DNA of 64,000 bases from Heterostelium multicystogenum (lineage: Eukaryota > Evosea > Eumycetozoa > Acytosteliales > Acytosteliaceae): positions 1 through 64,000 of the forward strand of contig RCNN01000044.1 of NCBI GenBank assembly GCA_003667245.1, read 5' to 3'. Below the pieces are notes generated by a model. That model was not told the DNA's origin and did no database searches. It was given only the letters and a program-made list of their open reading frames with translations. The position numbers and the translations under genes are program-made. This document shows, piece by piece, positions 11,680-23,982 of this stretch (the stretch's first letter is position 1; every line of letters begins with the position of its first letter).

Positions 11680-14600
11680 ATGTCGAACAATCATTGGCTA
11701 CGAACAAGTGGCATTGGTAAGTAGAATCTTACAACAAACAGCTACCTAAACCATATAGGTCTAATTCTAATTGGCTTTATCAATCATCATCATCATCTCA
11801 TCATCATGATTCAGATGTCGATGCAATCAATCAACAGGATAATAGAAAGCAAATGATTGCTCAGGTCAATAAGACCATTAAAGAATGCCTACAAGACCAT
11901 TTTGCAACTGGAAAAACCACTGACTGAAACCTGTCCACATTTAAATACACTTTGTAACCAAATAGAGCAGTTCTTGACTCACAAACTTAAAGGTAGGGAT
12001 CGTGATGATGTAGACATGTCGGTTGATTGTTGTTGGCTCGATTCTCACTAATAATAATAATGTTCATTCATCTGTGATATTACTTATAATTGGCTTCTAG
12101 TGAAATATGGTGGATTTGCAATTTGGGATATTTTACAACTGCTGAAGGGTTTGCGTGTCGATAGTTTGACGACAACTACCAGTGGCGCACCCCTGCTGTG
12201 GAAAGAGCAGTTTGAGTATATAGACTCGTTGTCAGAGGTGACAACAGATGCTGGAAAAGCAAAGGCATTCATTCGACGTTGTTTGAATGAATCGGTGCTC
12301 AATGCGGCAGTCGAGTCGATCACGACCAATCATGACATTCTTCGCAACCACTACGAGGAGGAATCGATTCTGCGCTTTAAAGACGACTCTGATGTATATA
12401 GATCTATTCTTGTTCCGCTGGAGACTATTCCATTTCAAATCGACTACAATGACAGCTCTCTTGATCATCAAGATACTGACGACAACAGCTACAGCTATAA
12501 CAGAAGCATCAACAACAGCAGCAGCAGCAATGGAAGTAGTAATGACGATGCCAATGGACAACTGATACAGACACCAAAGACACTGGTCAAGAAGAAGAAG
12601 ATGGTTAAGTCATTGACCAGAGTAATCAATATCAATGGTGAAGGACAATCAGAGGTTATTGAGAGTCAGCTGCTCAAGGATACTTTTGACCATGATAAAG
12701 GTGTGACTACTACAACCATCGTCGATGAGAAGACAGGAAAGACAAAGATTATCAAAAAGATAAAAGTAACAAAGAAAGTACTAAAAGTCAATAGTAATAA
12801 TAATAGTAGTAATAATCTCTTAAATAACAGTAGTAATAATACACCTACTAATAATAGTAGTAGTAATAATAATGTAAATAATAGTAATGGTAGCAGTTCT
12901 ATTAAGACAAGTAACAATGGTGAGCAAAGCAATGATTATATAAATGGTGAAAGCAATAGTAGTGAGAGCGATAATAGTGGTTTTAGTAGCAGCAATAACA
13001 ACAATAGTGGTTTTATAAGCAGTAGTAGTAGTAGCAGCAATAGCAGTGAAAAGACACCGGAGATTGTCCAACTTATTAAAGATATATCGCTCTCTGATAT
13101 CAAATCAAAGTTTTCATCATTCTTTTCATCAAACTCCTCACCTAAATCAACGTTGATAAACATCCCTACAACGCCACTGTCGACATCTAGTAGTAATATT
13201 GATACATCTGCCTCTTCTATCGCACAGCCAACAGAATCAACGACCACTAATATTCAAAACGAAGCTATTCAAGCTGACAGTAGCAACAGCAGCAGCAGTA
13301 TAGAAGAACCAATAAAAGAGAATAAAAGTGTGGATAATGTAGTTAGATTAGAAGAGACCAAGCAGGAAGTTCAAGAAGAATCTATATTGATCGAGCTGCC
13401 AAACAGTATCAGTGTATCAGTAGATCAGAAACCAAATAGAAAACGAAGCGAAACAAGAAGAAGTATCGACTCAAAATGACGAGGAATTGCAACAAGAACA
13501 ACAAAAAAGATCAGCATCAAAACCATCAATTGGTCGATGAGGATAGATCCATTGTTTGATAATAATGATTTAGTCGATTCAGTCAGCGCTTCTATTGTTA
13601 CTTTAGATGACACTGGTATTGACGATAAAGATCAAGAGCCAAATGCTTTGTTGAAATCAGTCGATTCATTTAGTTCTCTTAACGAAGTAATTGCTCAGCT
13701 CGACGTTATTACTCCTGTACTTAGCCAATCAGATATTCAGGACCAAGAGGAACAATTTAGATCTGAGGATGATGAAGAAGATGAGGCTGAAGAACAACAA
13801 CAAATAGAGAAGGAGGAAGCAAGTGAGAAGGAAATTGGACAACAACAAATAGAGAAGGAAGAAACAATAATCGAAGAACTGGAAAATCAACAAAGCGAAT
13901 CGACTGTAAATATAAATGAAGGAAGACACACTGAAGCTAGCAATATAGCTCATGAAGATGATGCTGAAAATAAAGAGATAGAGCATATCGATGAACCAGA
14001 AGAAGGATCAATCGAGGAAGATGAGGAGGATGATAGTGTAGAAAAAGAACTAGAGGTGGATGACCAAAAGGACGAAGAGATACTAAAGATACAGAGACCG
14101 ATAGACAGCAGTCCAACACAGGATACTCCTTTTGTTTCTGAGATACCACATGAGAATCTACATATGACATTGGAGGAAGAAGTAGCCGCCTACGAAAGAC
14201 AAAGAGCTTTAGTTGACAAGCTAATGTCTAGTAGCTCAAACAACAGTCGTAGTGGAAGTGGAAGATCATCACTTTCTTCTTCGCCATCGAAGTCTACCAT
14301 TGTGTCAGAAGAAGAACAATCATTGATTCTCGAAAAAGTGGCGAAAATGGAGAATCTCATCAGTGAGCGCGACCAACTCATCGAAACAAACAACATAAGA
14401 AAGGAAAACAGCAGCTTCTCAGTCATGGTATCTGCTAACAATCCATATATACTGTCTACGATCCCAACACCAGCAACACCGGAAAAACACCAATCATTTT
14501 CACCTTACTTTGTCCCCGCATCTACCCCCGATCAAAGCTTGTTCAACAACAAAGCAAGCAACACTAGCAACACTGATCTTGATGAACTTACAGATAACAG

Positions 14601-15691
14601 TGATATTATGTTAGACTTTGAACATTTAGATGTGGATAGCAACAGCAATTCATCGTCACCAATCCACTCAAGATCCAACTCAATTACACAAGCTTTGAGA
14701 GAGGACTATATAAGCATGGCTCCAACATATACAACTCCAACTACATCTTCAGTGTCAAATTCAACCATGAAAACTCCAGTTGGAAGCGGAGCCATTACTA
14801 AAACCTCAAGCAATCCATTCATTAACCATGATGCAGGTATCGAGGAAAAAGTTATTGATCCAAAGGACTTCAAATGGACACCACTGAGAAGACGGTTGTA
14901 CTTTGAAATTCACACTCAATACACGATTAGAGAGCAGAATAATCAGTGCGCTGGCTGGCAGTCGCAATATCTCTGGACTATTCACATCTGCACGCTACTG
15001 TGAGTACAGTGGTAAATATTATTGCTCCGGTTGCCACACCAAACAAATTTGGTTCATCCCTGCACGTATTCTCTCCAATTGGGACTTTTAAGCAATACCA
15101 AGTCTCAAACTTCCACTATACATTCCTCAATGAAATATCACGTGAGCCACTCTTTGACATTGCTACCATCAACCCTAAGCTCTACAAGAACAACATCATG
15201 CTACGTATGCGTAACTTGAGACGACAAATGTTCTACCTGAAGGACTTTTGAAATCGTGCACTGCCAATGGACCAGATGTTTACAAGATCATTGGATCCAG
15301 GAATGACTACCTCGCCAATGAAGTTGACTTTTTTCTCGCTGGCCGATTTGGTGCACTACAAGAAACTCTACGAATCCCTCCGAATTAATCGTTGCCAAAT
15401 GGCTGAATCACGTCGAAGTATGCCCCACTCTGTACAGTTAAAGGATCGTTTTGTGAGTTTTTGCGATGCCAAAAACCGATCTACCCTTACAATATTTCCA
15501 AGGTAATTCAATGCACATCATGTCAGAGTTTCCACCACAAAGATTGCTACCGTCAAACACCAAATGTCCTAAAATGTCTTCGTATAGCAAAGAGAAAGAT
15601 CCTCCAAAACTTTGAAATGGCAAAAAAAAGATGGAAAATTGAGTCTGCTCAAAGGGAAATCAACAACGCCAACTTACAACAAAGCAAATGA
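11680..15691 (+). CDS. RUN domain plus Rubicon-homology (PLEKHM1/Rubicon/DEF8-type) endosomal adaptor
   Basis: Exon 1 is 11680-11716. The RUN domain begins near 11850 (CPHLNTLCNQIEQFLTHKLK), is split by an intron at 11993-12100, and continues with KYGGFAIWDILQLLK and LNESVLNAAVESI. A long low-complexity acidic and Ser/Asn-rich linker fills 12430-14850. The C-terminus (about 14870-15690) is the cysteine-rich Rubicon-homology zinc domain: NNQCAG, RYCEYSGKYYCSGCH, FLNEISREPLFDI, FSLADLVHYKKLYESL and CTSCQSFHHKDCY. Proteins with this layout bind Rab7 or Arl8 through RUN and RH domains and control endolysosome and autophagosome traffic, so a similar role is inferred. At least six frame changes interrupt the reading, five of them in the 750 bp of the RH domain, yet every zinc-binding block is preserved. 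Indel errors are the simplest explanation. Confidence 0.8.
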
Positions 15692-16117
15692 CCCGACCAA
15701 GGAACCATCCAACAATCCACTCCCCCACTCATATAACAATATTTTCAATCATTCTTTCAAAGCAAAAGAAAAACCATTTTAACCTTTTACATTACAAAAC
15801 TTGAATAAAGATTTGTTGTTGAATAATTTGAAACTTCACTGTCAGAATATATATACTTGTCCAAGACGAAAGCAACATTATCATCAGAATTACCAGCGAT
15901 AATTTTCTGGATTCATTTATCGATGTTCCGGAACATCTGGACTTGGTTACTATCTAAGACTCGAGTATACTGGCAGTGGTCTTCTTGAATATCGATGTCC
16001 TGTTAATTTTGTGTAATGACCATCTGTATCGTTACACTTATTAAAAATTAAAGTAAATTTTAAAAAATGGACTAAAAATTTTAAAAAAAACGAACGATTA
16101 AAAATTTAAATCAATTT

Positions 16118-16125
16118 TCCCATAA
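16118..16125 (+). promoter_or_regulatory. DUSE-like upstream element TCCCATAA
   Basis: TCCCATAA matches the dictyostelid upstream sequence element (A/T)CCCA(C/T)AA, known from snRNA, snoRNA and other small ncRNA genes in D. discoideum, where it usually lies some 60 nt before the start. Here it lies upstream of the GC-rich hairpin island. An 8-base match may be chance. Confidence 0.35.
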
Positions 16126-16184
16126 TTTGAGTATGTTGGGTAAGTTAATAACCCCAAATAATCAACTTTGTGTTAAGGTACCAT

Positions 16185-16400
16185 ATGCCGTGAGTGATAG
16201 ATTCAAAAATCTACACCACCAACAATGAAGCTTTAAAACCATAAAGTAATTTTCAAGTTGACACGGCCAGAAAAATTGACGGTATGATCTCTTTCTCTCA
16301 GGGGAATTGTGTGATCCCCGCCTTGCGAATGATTTTCTTCCGAGCCGGGGGTGACAGTGGGGAAACCCATCACTGGATCTTGCAGTCCGCCAACATCATC
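16185..16400 (+). ncRNA. Candidate structured non-coding RNA (unidentified)
   Basis: This is the only GC-rich stretch in a 1.5-kb AT-rich gap, and it has no long open frame on either strand. Two clean hairpins are visible: GGGGA/TCCCC at 16301-16319 with a 9-nt loop, and CAGTG-GGG-AAA-CCC-AT-CACTG at 16355-16375. A DUSE-like box lies about 65 nt before the proposed start. I compared it from memory with U1-U6, U3, SRP, RNase P/MRP and 5S RNA and found no convincing match. Ends and strand are guesses; the minus strand is also possible because the hairpins are symmetric. Confidence 0.35.
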
Positions 16401-17176
16401 GTAAAATCACACTTTTATTATTAATTAAAAATAAAACAAATACAATTACATCTTATCAATTAATATTATATTTTGATAATTGATATAATCTTATACTATA
16501 CACCTTTGACGATTAATTAATTATATTACACGTGTATATGTATGTATTATTATCAGGGTATAGTTATTACATGTTGCTTACTAGTAGTAGTACTGTGCTA
16601 TGAGTTGTAAATAAAAATATAAAGTTATTGAGATTACATTGGGTGTTAATATTGAACATTACAAACACATGTGTATAATTTACAAGATGTCGACAGAGTA
16701 TAAAAACAAAATGATAATCAGTGGTTCACCACAACAAACTCTTTACTGTCATACTATCAATCAATCACCAATTAAACCTATATCATAGTATATATATATA
16801 GTTGTATCTCTTATCTATAAATCTTGACAGTTCAGTTAGAATTTATATTATTTCTTCATAAAAATTAAACTGACTTTTTTAATTAAAAAAAACTAAAGTT
16901 TAGTTATCTAGTTTCTTAAATTTAATATAATAATAATACAATTACGACATTATATATTTATAACATTAATAGTATAATTATAATAGATAGTATACTTAAA
17001 TACACTTATGAATACTAAATTATAATTTGTAAAACCTATTAATTTTACTTTCTTTTTTGTTTTTTAAGGTTAACTTATCCTAACCTTTGTAAAATTAACT
17101 ATCTTTCATAGAATAGATAGTATATTATAATAATAATAATAATATAGATAATAGAGTAGATAGTTAGATAGATAGA

Positions 17177-18721
17177 ATGAATAGTAAACATTTTATAATA
17201 TTATTTATTGTATCATTTTTATTTTTCAATATAACAAGTACAAATGCTCTTAAAGATGCATCAAAAGATATAAGCCCACGCCAGATAAATCTAGCGCTTT
17301 CATACAATGTAGATGATATGTTGATAAACTGGATTACAAAGGATCCAATCGTATCACCAGTGGTCTATTATTTCATGGGTGACTGTATGTGGGATGATTC
17401 TGACGATGTACCAAACAGAGAGCATTCTTCTTCATCTACTAGTGAATCTAAGTCGATATCTCACACAAACTCCGAAGTTAAAATGGCAACTGGTACTACT
17501 AAAACATACTATCCATACAGCGGATATTTGCATAGTGTTAAGCTGCAGCATCTGAGTCATGCTCTAGCTATTGCTATCGTGTCGGTGGTAATATACTACC
17601 TAGTCTTGACAAGTCGAGTTGGAGCAAATGGCGTTCATTTAGAAACATCCCCCAACAGAGATCAGGAAGTCATTTTGGCAGCATTGGCAGACTCTGGTAA
17701 CCTATGGAAATGTAATTCCAAACATGCGTAAATTGGCAGCTGATGACGAAATCGATTGCATTTTACATGGCGGTGATCTCTCTTACGGATTGAATGAATC
17801 GGTTTGGGATACTTTTGGTGATATTGCTGAGCCTGTAGCTAGTGCAAAGCCATTCATGGTCATTCCTGGTAACTGGGATGTGAAGCCAGGTGGTATCAAT
17901 GCCTTTGTCAATCGTTTTCCAATGCCTTTGGCATATCCAACACCAATCTCTACACTGTCAAAGAACGTCAGCTCTGGTGAGCTGTTGGTTAGCACGCAAC
18001 GTAATCTTTTCTACAGCTTCGAATATACACATGCTTATGTTATCATGTTATCTTCATATGACCCATACGAGCCAGGTAGCATCCAATACGAGTGGCTCAA
18101 AAAAACAATTGGAACGTGCTAATTCCATGAGACATAAGCTTCCCATGGTTGATCGTTTTATTCCATTCGCCAATGTACAGCTCTTCTAAAGGTCATGATG
18201 GTAGCGACTTGAAATTCCGTAGCGCAATGGAGAAGCTTTTTACACGAAGCACAAGTAGATCTTGCACTTTCTGGACACGATCATTGCTATGAAAGAACAT
18301 TCTCAGTTTATGATGGTGAGATTATCAGCGAAAATCCATCACTCTATACCTCTGGAAAAGGAACTATTCATGCCATTGTCGGAATTGGTGGAGTAGATCA
18401 AGACGAGTGGCTTGAGCACCCACCATGGACTGCACATCGTGAAAACTCTTCTGGTTAACACAAAGATTCGTTTAACACCAAACCTACTAGAAATTTACAT
18501 ACATTCGTATGAATGGAAGCATTGCCGACAGTTTCAAAATTGTCAAAGATCACAGCATTCAAGGTGGATCAACTCATTTTGGTTTGATAGTACTTGTAAT
18601 CTTTTTATTGATACTCATATTCCCAATTTGTGCTTACACTGGATTGCCAAACAAAATATTCAACATGATAATGATGGATCCATATAATTCTAGATCACTT
18701 ACTAGACGACAAATTGTTTAG
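17177..18721 (+). CDS. Purple-acid-phosphatase-like metallophosphoesterase with signal peptide and C-terminal membrane anchor
   Basis: The ATG at 17177 starts a signal peptide (HFIILFIVSFLFFNITSTNA). A beta-rich N-terminal domain follows (PRQINLALSYNVDDMLINWIT, here in part; SSWSKWRSFRNIP near 17620), as in purple acid phosphatases. The metallophosphatase core shows ADSG (about 17690), LHGGDLSYG, IPGNWDV, LFHSPMYSSS (about 18155) and SGHDHCYERT (about 18270). The usual GNHE block reads GNWD, so the histidine is Trp. A hydrophobic segment LIVLVIFLLILIFPICAYTG near the end suggests type I membrane topology, with the enzyme facing the lysosome lumen or cell exterior. At least six one-base frame changes break the reading, always between intact motifs. 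The role is presumably hydrolysis of phosphate esters in the endolysosomal system; the substrate is unknown. Confidence 0.8.
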
Positions 18722-18942
18722 ATTTAACATCAATGAATAATAAAAAAATAGTATTTATCTATTATCAATTTTGTTGGTGTCTTGAAATAGTCTTAAGGCT
18801 AATGAAATTTTGACTTGAACTACGTGTAACAAAATAAAATTGCAAAAAAAAAAAAAAATAGCCTCAGTGGGTGTGATCATCATTAAATTGAAGACCTACA
18901 TTATTGATTGTTTGTACTTTAATTAAATTATATTATATAAAA

Positions 18943-19311
18943 ATGGTAATTTATTTATCCTACTGAAAGTTTAAAAACTTAGTCAATCAATTAACTTATG
19001 ATCATTGGTATAGGCATTAAATCCATACTACAGCCCAGTTGACCCATCATTATATCCATTCCTTGCCTTTTTTGTTTTTAGTTGTTGGATTTGCATTCCT
19101 TGCTTCATTCATTGTGTATGCTCAGCTGACAAATGGCCATTACTTCATATACTAACACTAGCTATTATCTAACTATAGATATGAAATTTCAGCAGGATCA
19201 GGTAAATCAAAAAAGAAACATTGTTCAAGAGTTTGTTCACGCTTTAATTGCATCAGGTACATTGGTATGGGTGGTTTCTTTGTTCTTTTAGCATCTGGAA
19301 TCTACCTATAA
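18943..19311 (+). CDS. TMEM258 homologue, small subunit of the oligosaccharyltransferase complex
   Basis: Exon 1 is the ATG alone (18943-18945), followed by an intron at 18946-19013. Exon 2 (19014-19115) reads ALNPYYSPVDPSLYPFLAFF and then VGFAFLASFIV. After an intron at 19116-19178, exon 3 (19179-19311) reads VYEISAGSGKSKK, RNIVQEFVHALIAS and GMGGFFVLLASGIYL. This follows human TMEM258 block by block: the YxSPVNP start, the first membrane helix, VYE, the IxxELL-like helix and the GIY[VL] end. The protein would be about 80 residues with two membrane spans, acting in the ER in N-glycosylation. Three one-base frame changes are needed, which is striking in so small an essential gene and points to indel errors. 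Annotation pipelines would probably miss this gene. Confidence 0.8.
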
Positions 19312-19534
19312 GCACTATAAGCGACATATAGAATAGAAAGAAAAGAAAATGAATGATAAACATACATGCCAAATCAGTCTCAAACAGTGTGTGAATGTAT
19401 TAAATAAATAACAGTCAAACAATGGATAGAATCTTAGTTAATTAAATCATGTGGCAATCATAAAGAAGTACAATCAAATCAATAGTATATAGTGGACATA
19501 TAGTACAACTGCTGGATAATCTAATAGGATTGAT

Positions 19535-20559
19535 TTATTGTTCTTTTCCTTCACCAAACAAGGTGTCCAATTGTTTTTCAAACTTGTGATAATCCAAGTA
19601 TTTATAAAGATCCTCACGTGTTTGCATGAATGTTAATTACATTTTGTTGAGTTCCATCATTTTTGATGGCATTGTATACTTGGAGTGTTGCTGCGGCCTG
19701 TGCACGGAATGCTGATAGTGGATAGAGCACCATTGATGCTCCGGCATTAGCTAACTCCTCTTTGGTGAAGTATGGGGTTTTACCAAACTCTGTAATATTT
19801 GCCAAAACTATTAAAATTGTATATTAGTTAAAGTTCATCATTCTGAGTGAGACTGTTTACATACTTGGAACATCTGGAAGAGCAGCTTTAAATTTTCTGT
19901 ATTGCTCTAACTCTGACAATGCCTCTGGGAATAGCATATCAGCACCGGCTGCGATATATGCCTTGGAACGTTCAATGGCTTTTTCAATACCTTCATTGGC
20001 AAGTGCATCAGTTCTAGCCATGATGACAAAATTTGGGTCCTTTCTGGCGGCTACAGCAGACTTGATACGATCGACCATCTCTTCGATGCTTACAATCATC
20101 TTACCTGGACGATGTCCACAACGTTTAGCACCAACTTGATCTTCAATGTGGCAACCAGCAGCACCTGCACGCTCAAACTCCTCGATGGTTCTGGCAATAT
20201 TGAAAGCACTTCCAAATCCAGTGTCAGCATCAACCAACAATGGAACCTTTGTAACTCTGTTATCAAAACAATTTCAATCAACCAATAAGTAACAGAAGCA
20301 ACACACGTCATAATTAGTTTAAATAGTAGTAGCATGCATACCTAGTAATTCTTCTGATATCCTCAACAACGTCATTGATGGTTGTAATACCAAGATCTGG
20401 GAGACCATAGCTAGCAGCAGCACAAGCACCACCAGAAAGATAGATTGCTTGGTAACCGGACTTATCTGCCAAGATAGCGGAGTAAGCATTTACAGTTCCA
20501 ACAATTTGCAATGGCTTGGCATTGGCAACTGCTTTTCTAAATAATGCACCGGCTGACAT
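19535..20559 (-). CDS. prpB-like: Methylisocitrate lyase (PrpB-type, isocitrate lyase/PEP mutase superfamily)
   Basis: Three exons: 20342-20559, 19865-20256 and 19535-19807, about 293 residues, the usual PrpB length. The protein starts [20 protein letters not shown]. It carries [18 protein letters not shown], the metal and substrate loop [11 protein letters not shown], the catalytic KRCGH motif ([11 protein letters not shown]), [21 protein letters not shown] and [12 protein letters not shown]. PrpB cleaves 2-methylisocitrate to pyruvate and succinate in propionate breakdown, which fits growth on bacteria and odd-chain or branched substrates. The sequence follows the bacterial PrpB pattern closely but is split by two spliceosomal introns, so it is a settled eukaryotic gene. 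One frame change lies near 19620, before the C-terminal helix [17 protein letters not shown]. No organelle presequence is obvious. Confidence 0.9.
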
Positions 20560-20797
20560 GTTGTTGTAAATTTTGATTGCACCAATTTGATTAAAACAAA
20601 AATGAAGTCAAGACATGTTTTGATTAATGAGTATTGCAGCAGTACTCATCCATTTCATTTTAATTAATTATGAAATAAAAATTCGTCATCATCGCCAGAT
20701 ATTTTGTATAAAACTTTTTGAAGATTTTGGTCTTTGTTTGTTTGAATTAGTTGGTCAGGGTTTAAACTCATTAATCAAACACCTATATCGTTTAAAG

Positions 20798-21214
20798 ATG
20801 GATGATACCAATAGCAATATACAACAAAGAAGAAATGTAGTTTCAAATAAGGATGAAACTGTTAGTATTGTTGATAGAGATGAAAAGAAAAGAAATGCCG
20901 AAGCTGCTGCAGAGTATGAGGCTAAAATGAGAGAAAACAAACGAATGGAAGATTACAAATTTAAATATATGGGTTAGTTGTTACAGGCAAACCAATTGAG
21001 CGGCTATGATAATAGGCGCAATCAAAGAGTTCTTTAAACTAACTTTAAACCCTATGTAGCAATAAGATATATAGTTATTTTCATCATATTTGTGTTGTTA
21101 CATTATTTCATTTTTGTACGAGGTGATAACAAACAAGATAGTATGAAAAGAAAGTTATTAGAAAGTTGTAAAGCATCAGGTGTTGATTGTTCAAATTTAG
21201 CAAATAGTTTATAA
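20798..21214 (+). CDS. Small single-pass membrane protein, unrecognised
   Basis: Two exons, 20798-20972 and 21060-21214, joined in phase, encode 109 residues. The N-terminal half is charged and probably helical (DRDEKKRNAEAAAEYEAKMR), followed by one membrane span (YIVIFIIFVLLHYFIFV) and a short basic tail with two Cys. I do not recognise the family. The layout (cytosolic charged helix, then a C-terminal span) suggests an ER or endomembrane adaptor, but that is inference. It is divergent from prpB (238 bp) and convergent with XPB (212 bp). Confidence 0.65.
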
Positions 21215-21426
21215 AGCTAAGTTAAATATAACAAAACTTAAGATCTTTATTGTATATATCATTTTAGAACATAGTTATGTAAATAAACAGCTTTTATAGT
21301 AGAAAGAATGAAAATTGATTCAAGATAATCATTGATTGTTGGATTAGGATAAATTGTTGTTACACAGAACAAAAAAAAGATGTAGATTTTAATTTGTTGA
21401 TTTTTGGTGAAATGGAAAATGTTGTT

Positions 21427-23982
21427 TTATCTCTTTCCAGCAGGTCGTTTACTATTAAATATCTTTGGTGTTTTATATTCCATGTAGGTAGTATCACTTG
21501 CACCACCAGATAATGCTCTAATATTTCCAGTGGTTCTTGTAATTGTTGTATTTGGTTTTTGCTTCTTCTTGGTTACAGTGATATCATCGAAATCTTCATC
21601 CAACATTTCAGCCTTTCCACTCTCTTCGCCTTCTCTGAGCACTTCTTGGAGGAGTTTGAGTTGAGATTCCTTTGTTGAGAATTTAAGTTGCTCATCATCG
21701 AGACCTGGGAAATCTGAAATTACTTTAAAAACTATAACCTTGGTCAATCAAGAATTGCTGTCTTTTAGTTGAATAGTACATTTCTTGTGTATCTTTGGAG
21801 ACGAGCGAATAGAAAAATGCATTAAATAGACCATCAGACTTTGGTTTTGGACGAAGAATACGACCAAGACGTTGAGTTTCTTGTCTTCTAGAACCATAGT
21901 GAGATGATACCTGGATAATGACTGTTGCCTCTGGGATATCAATTGAAGTATCACCAACCTTTGAAATAAAGATAGTTCTAACAAGTGGGTCATGTTGGAA
22001 TTTAGAAAGAATACTCATTCTCTCTTGACCCGAAGTTGCACCATAGATGTAGAAACGCTTCAGTTGAGTGGCATACATCTTTAAAGCATATACATTGTCA
22101 GAGAAAACGATGATCTTGTCACCACGTTGTTTCATGGTAGTTGATAAGATACTCGCAAACTCTGAACTTATTGGGATTCATTGTGTAGAGAAGCTTTTTC
22201 TTTCCTTGTGATTCGTTTGTGAGATACTCTTGGTAGAACTCTGCAGTCATAGGGCACCATACCTCGGAACAACTGACATTGGCAAGGAAACCTGATTTCT
22301 GTAGGTCCAGCCAATTAGCTTCGTAAAGCTTTGGACCAATCAAGAAATTCAAATCTTGAATCTTTTCGTCCTCTCTGAGGAGTGTTGCTGTTAGTCCAAG
22401 CTTACAGTGAGCACGTGTCACTGTCAACACTCTACGAAACATTGCTGCTGGAACTACGTGTACTTCGTCAAGCAATACCAGCCCCCATTCTCTCTTGGTG
22501 AGCTCATTCATAATCTTAAGTGACTCGGCTGATCTCTTACCACCAAATGCAATCATAGTGTAGGTGGTAATAGTTACACCAGCCAATGTATACATTTTCT
22601 CTTTGCTGTCAGATGTAAACTTTGAAATCATCTTTTCTTCAATATTCGACCACAATTTAAATTGATATTTCCACTGTTCTACAGATACAGCAGATGTGCA
22701 TAGTACTAAAATACTTTTTTTGACTGTACAGGCCGCAGTGATACCAGAAAGAGACTTTCCTGCACCGCATGGAAGTACAATAATACCTGAACGAGCACGA
22801 CCATTACCAAACATCTTTGACAAAGACTTTTCTTGGTAGGGTCTAATCATAGTGGTTGGTTTCAAATCTATTGCCAAGTTTGGATTGATTGTGTCATTTC
22901 TAAAGTCGTATTCTTCTAACATTGGATAATCCAATTCAATACAGCGTTTTTTAACAGCCTCCACGTGTTCAGGATCGATTTCAAAAGAGTGAAATTGCTG
23001 ATCGGAATTGTCGACTGTATCTTCATCATCAGCTTCAAGTAGAGATGTTAAATTCCTGTCCAATCCTTGATTTGGTTGAATACCACCAGAAATCTGAGCA
23101 GGCAAGTTGCCACCTGTTGTCACAATAAAACCTGTCTTATCATCAATGACACGCTGTGCCTCATCCTGTATTGCTGGTGTATTTGTCGACTTTACACGTG
23201 CCGAACGAATTTGAGAATCTTTCAAGAGGTACTCAAGTACCTCTGGATATGCTGACTCTACGAAATACTTATTCTTCTGTAGCACCAACTTAACTTTACC
23301 ATAACTTTTTGTACACTTCTTTACAAATGCTATAATCTCCTTCGGAATTGACATTTTGGAGAGTCGCATGAGCACACTGATAATATCGTTGGTCTCCAAA
23401 CCAACTGAAACTGCTGCATATAATGAATATGGTGTCAGCTGATACTCATGAATCAACTGTGGACGACAAACAGGCTCGGCTATAGCAACAAGAAAGTCAG
23501 AAGCCTGCTTATATATAGGTGAAAAGGTCTCTAAGAAAATGTGGCCATCAGGACATACCCAAATGGGACGTGACTTATTATCGTTCTTCAGCTGACACAC
23601 TTTTGAGTAATCATGAAGCTGACCTTTTCCTGCTGATTCATCTTGCAATGACAATGATGTTGCTGACTTTCTCACATCACCATTTAGCAGCTCTGATTCT
23701 TCAAGATCCTCTTCAAAATCTTGCCATTTATCATATGTTTTTGATGAACTTGATTGTCTTTTTCTCTACAATAAAAGAAAAAAGATCTATCTCAATATAA
23801 TGTATTTTCTTTAATAACAAATATTTTATTTCAAACTTAACAAAAACTTATTTTATTTATATTTTTATATTTATATTTGTTGTATAATAATAATCTCATT
23901 ATTTATAATAATTTGTAGTTTAAATATTTGCTTGTGATAGATTTCTTACCTTATGAGAATCAGTAGACTGATTTGATTTCAT
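21427..23982 (-). CDS. repB: XPB/ERCC3 DNA helicase, TFIIH subunit
   Basis: Exon 1 (23950-23982) encodes [11 protein letters not shown]; after a 184-nt intron, exon 2 runs 23765 down to TAA at 21427, about 790 residues against 782 in human XPB. The N-terminal damage-recognition part ([28 protein letters not shown]) is followed by helicase motifs: LPCGAGKSL (Walker A), LLDEVHVV (DEVH box), [13 protein letters not shown] with the XPB RED motif, [17 protein letters not shown] (motif VI) and the C-terminal [17 protein letters not shown] opens promoter DNA for RNA polymerase II and the damage bubble in nucleotide excision repair. Dictyostelium calls this gene repB. Two frame changes (about 22130 and 21725) sit at places where the human protein continues smoothly, so they are probably sequence errors. 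Confidence 0.95.

Larger units (their letters stand above)
15692..17176. other. Intergenic gap holding a GC-rich island
   Basis: About 1.5 kb between two same-strand genes. It is AT-rich except for about 16255-16400, which is markedly GC-richer and folds into hairpins (annotated separately). The right end is AT-rich promoter-like DNA ending in GATAGATAG repeats just before the next ATG. Confidence 0.5.

Noticed and set aside
12232..13247. Several minus-strand Leu/Ile/Val-rich frames opposite the RUN-RH gene
   Set aside because: They are the complement of AGC/AAT/GTA codon repeats in the real gene and have no independent support.
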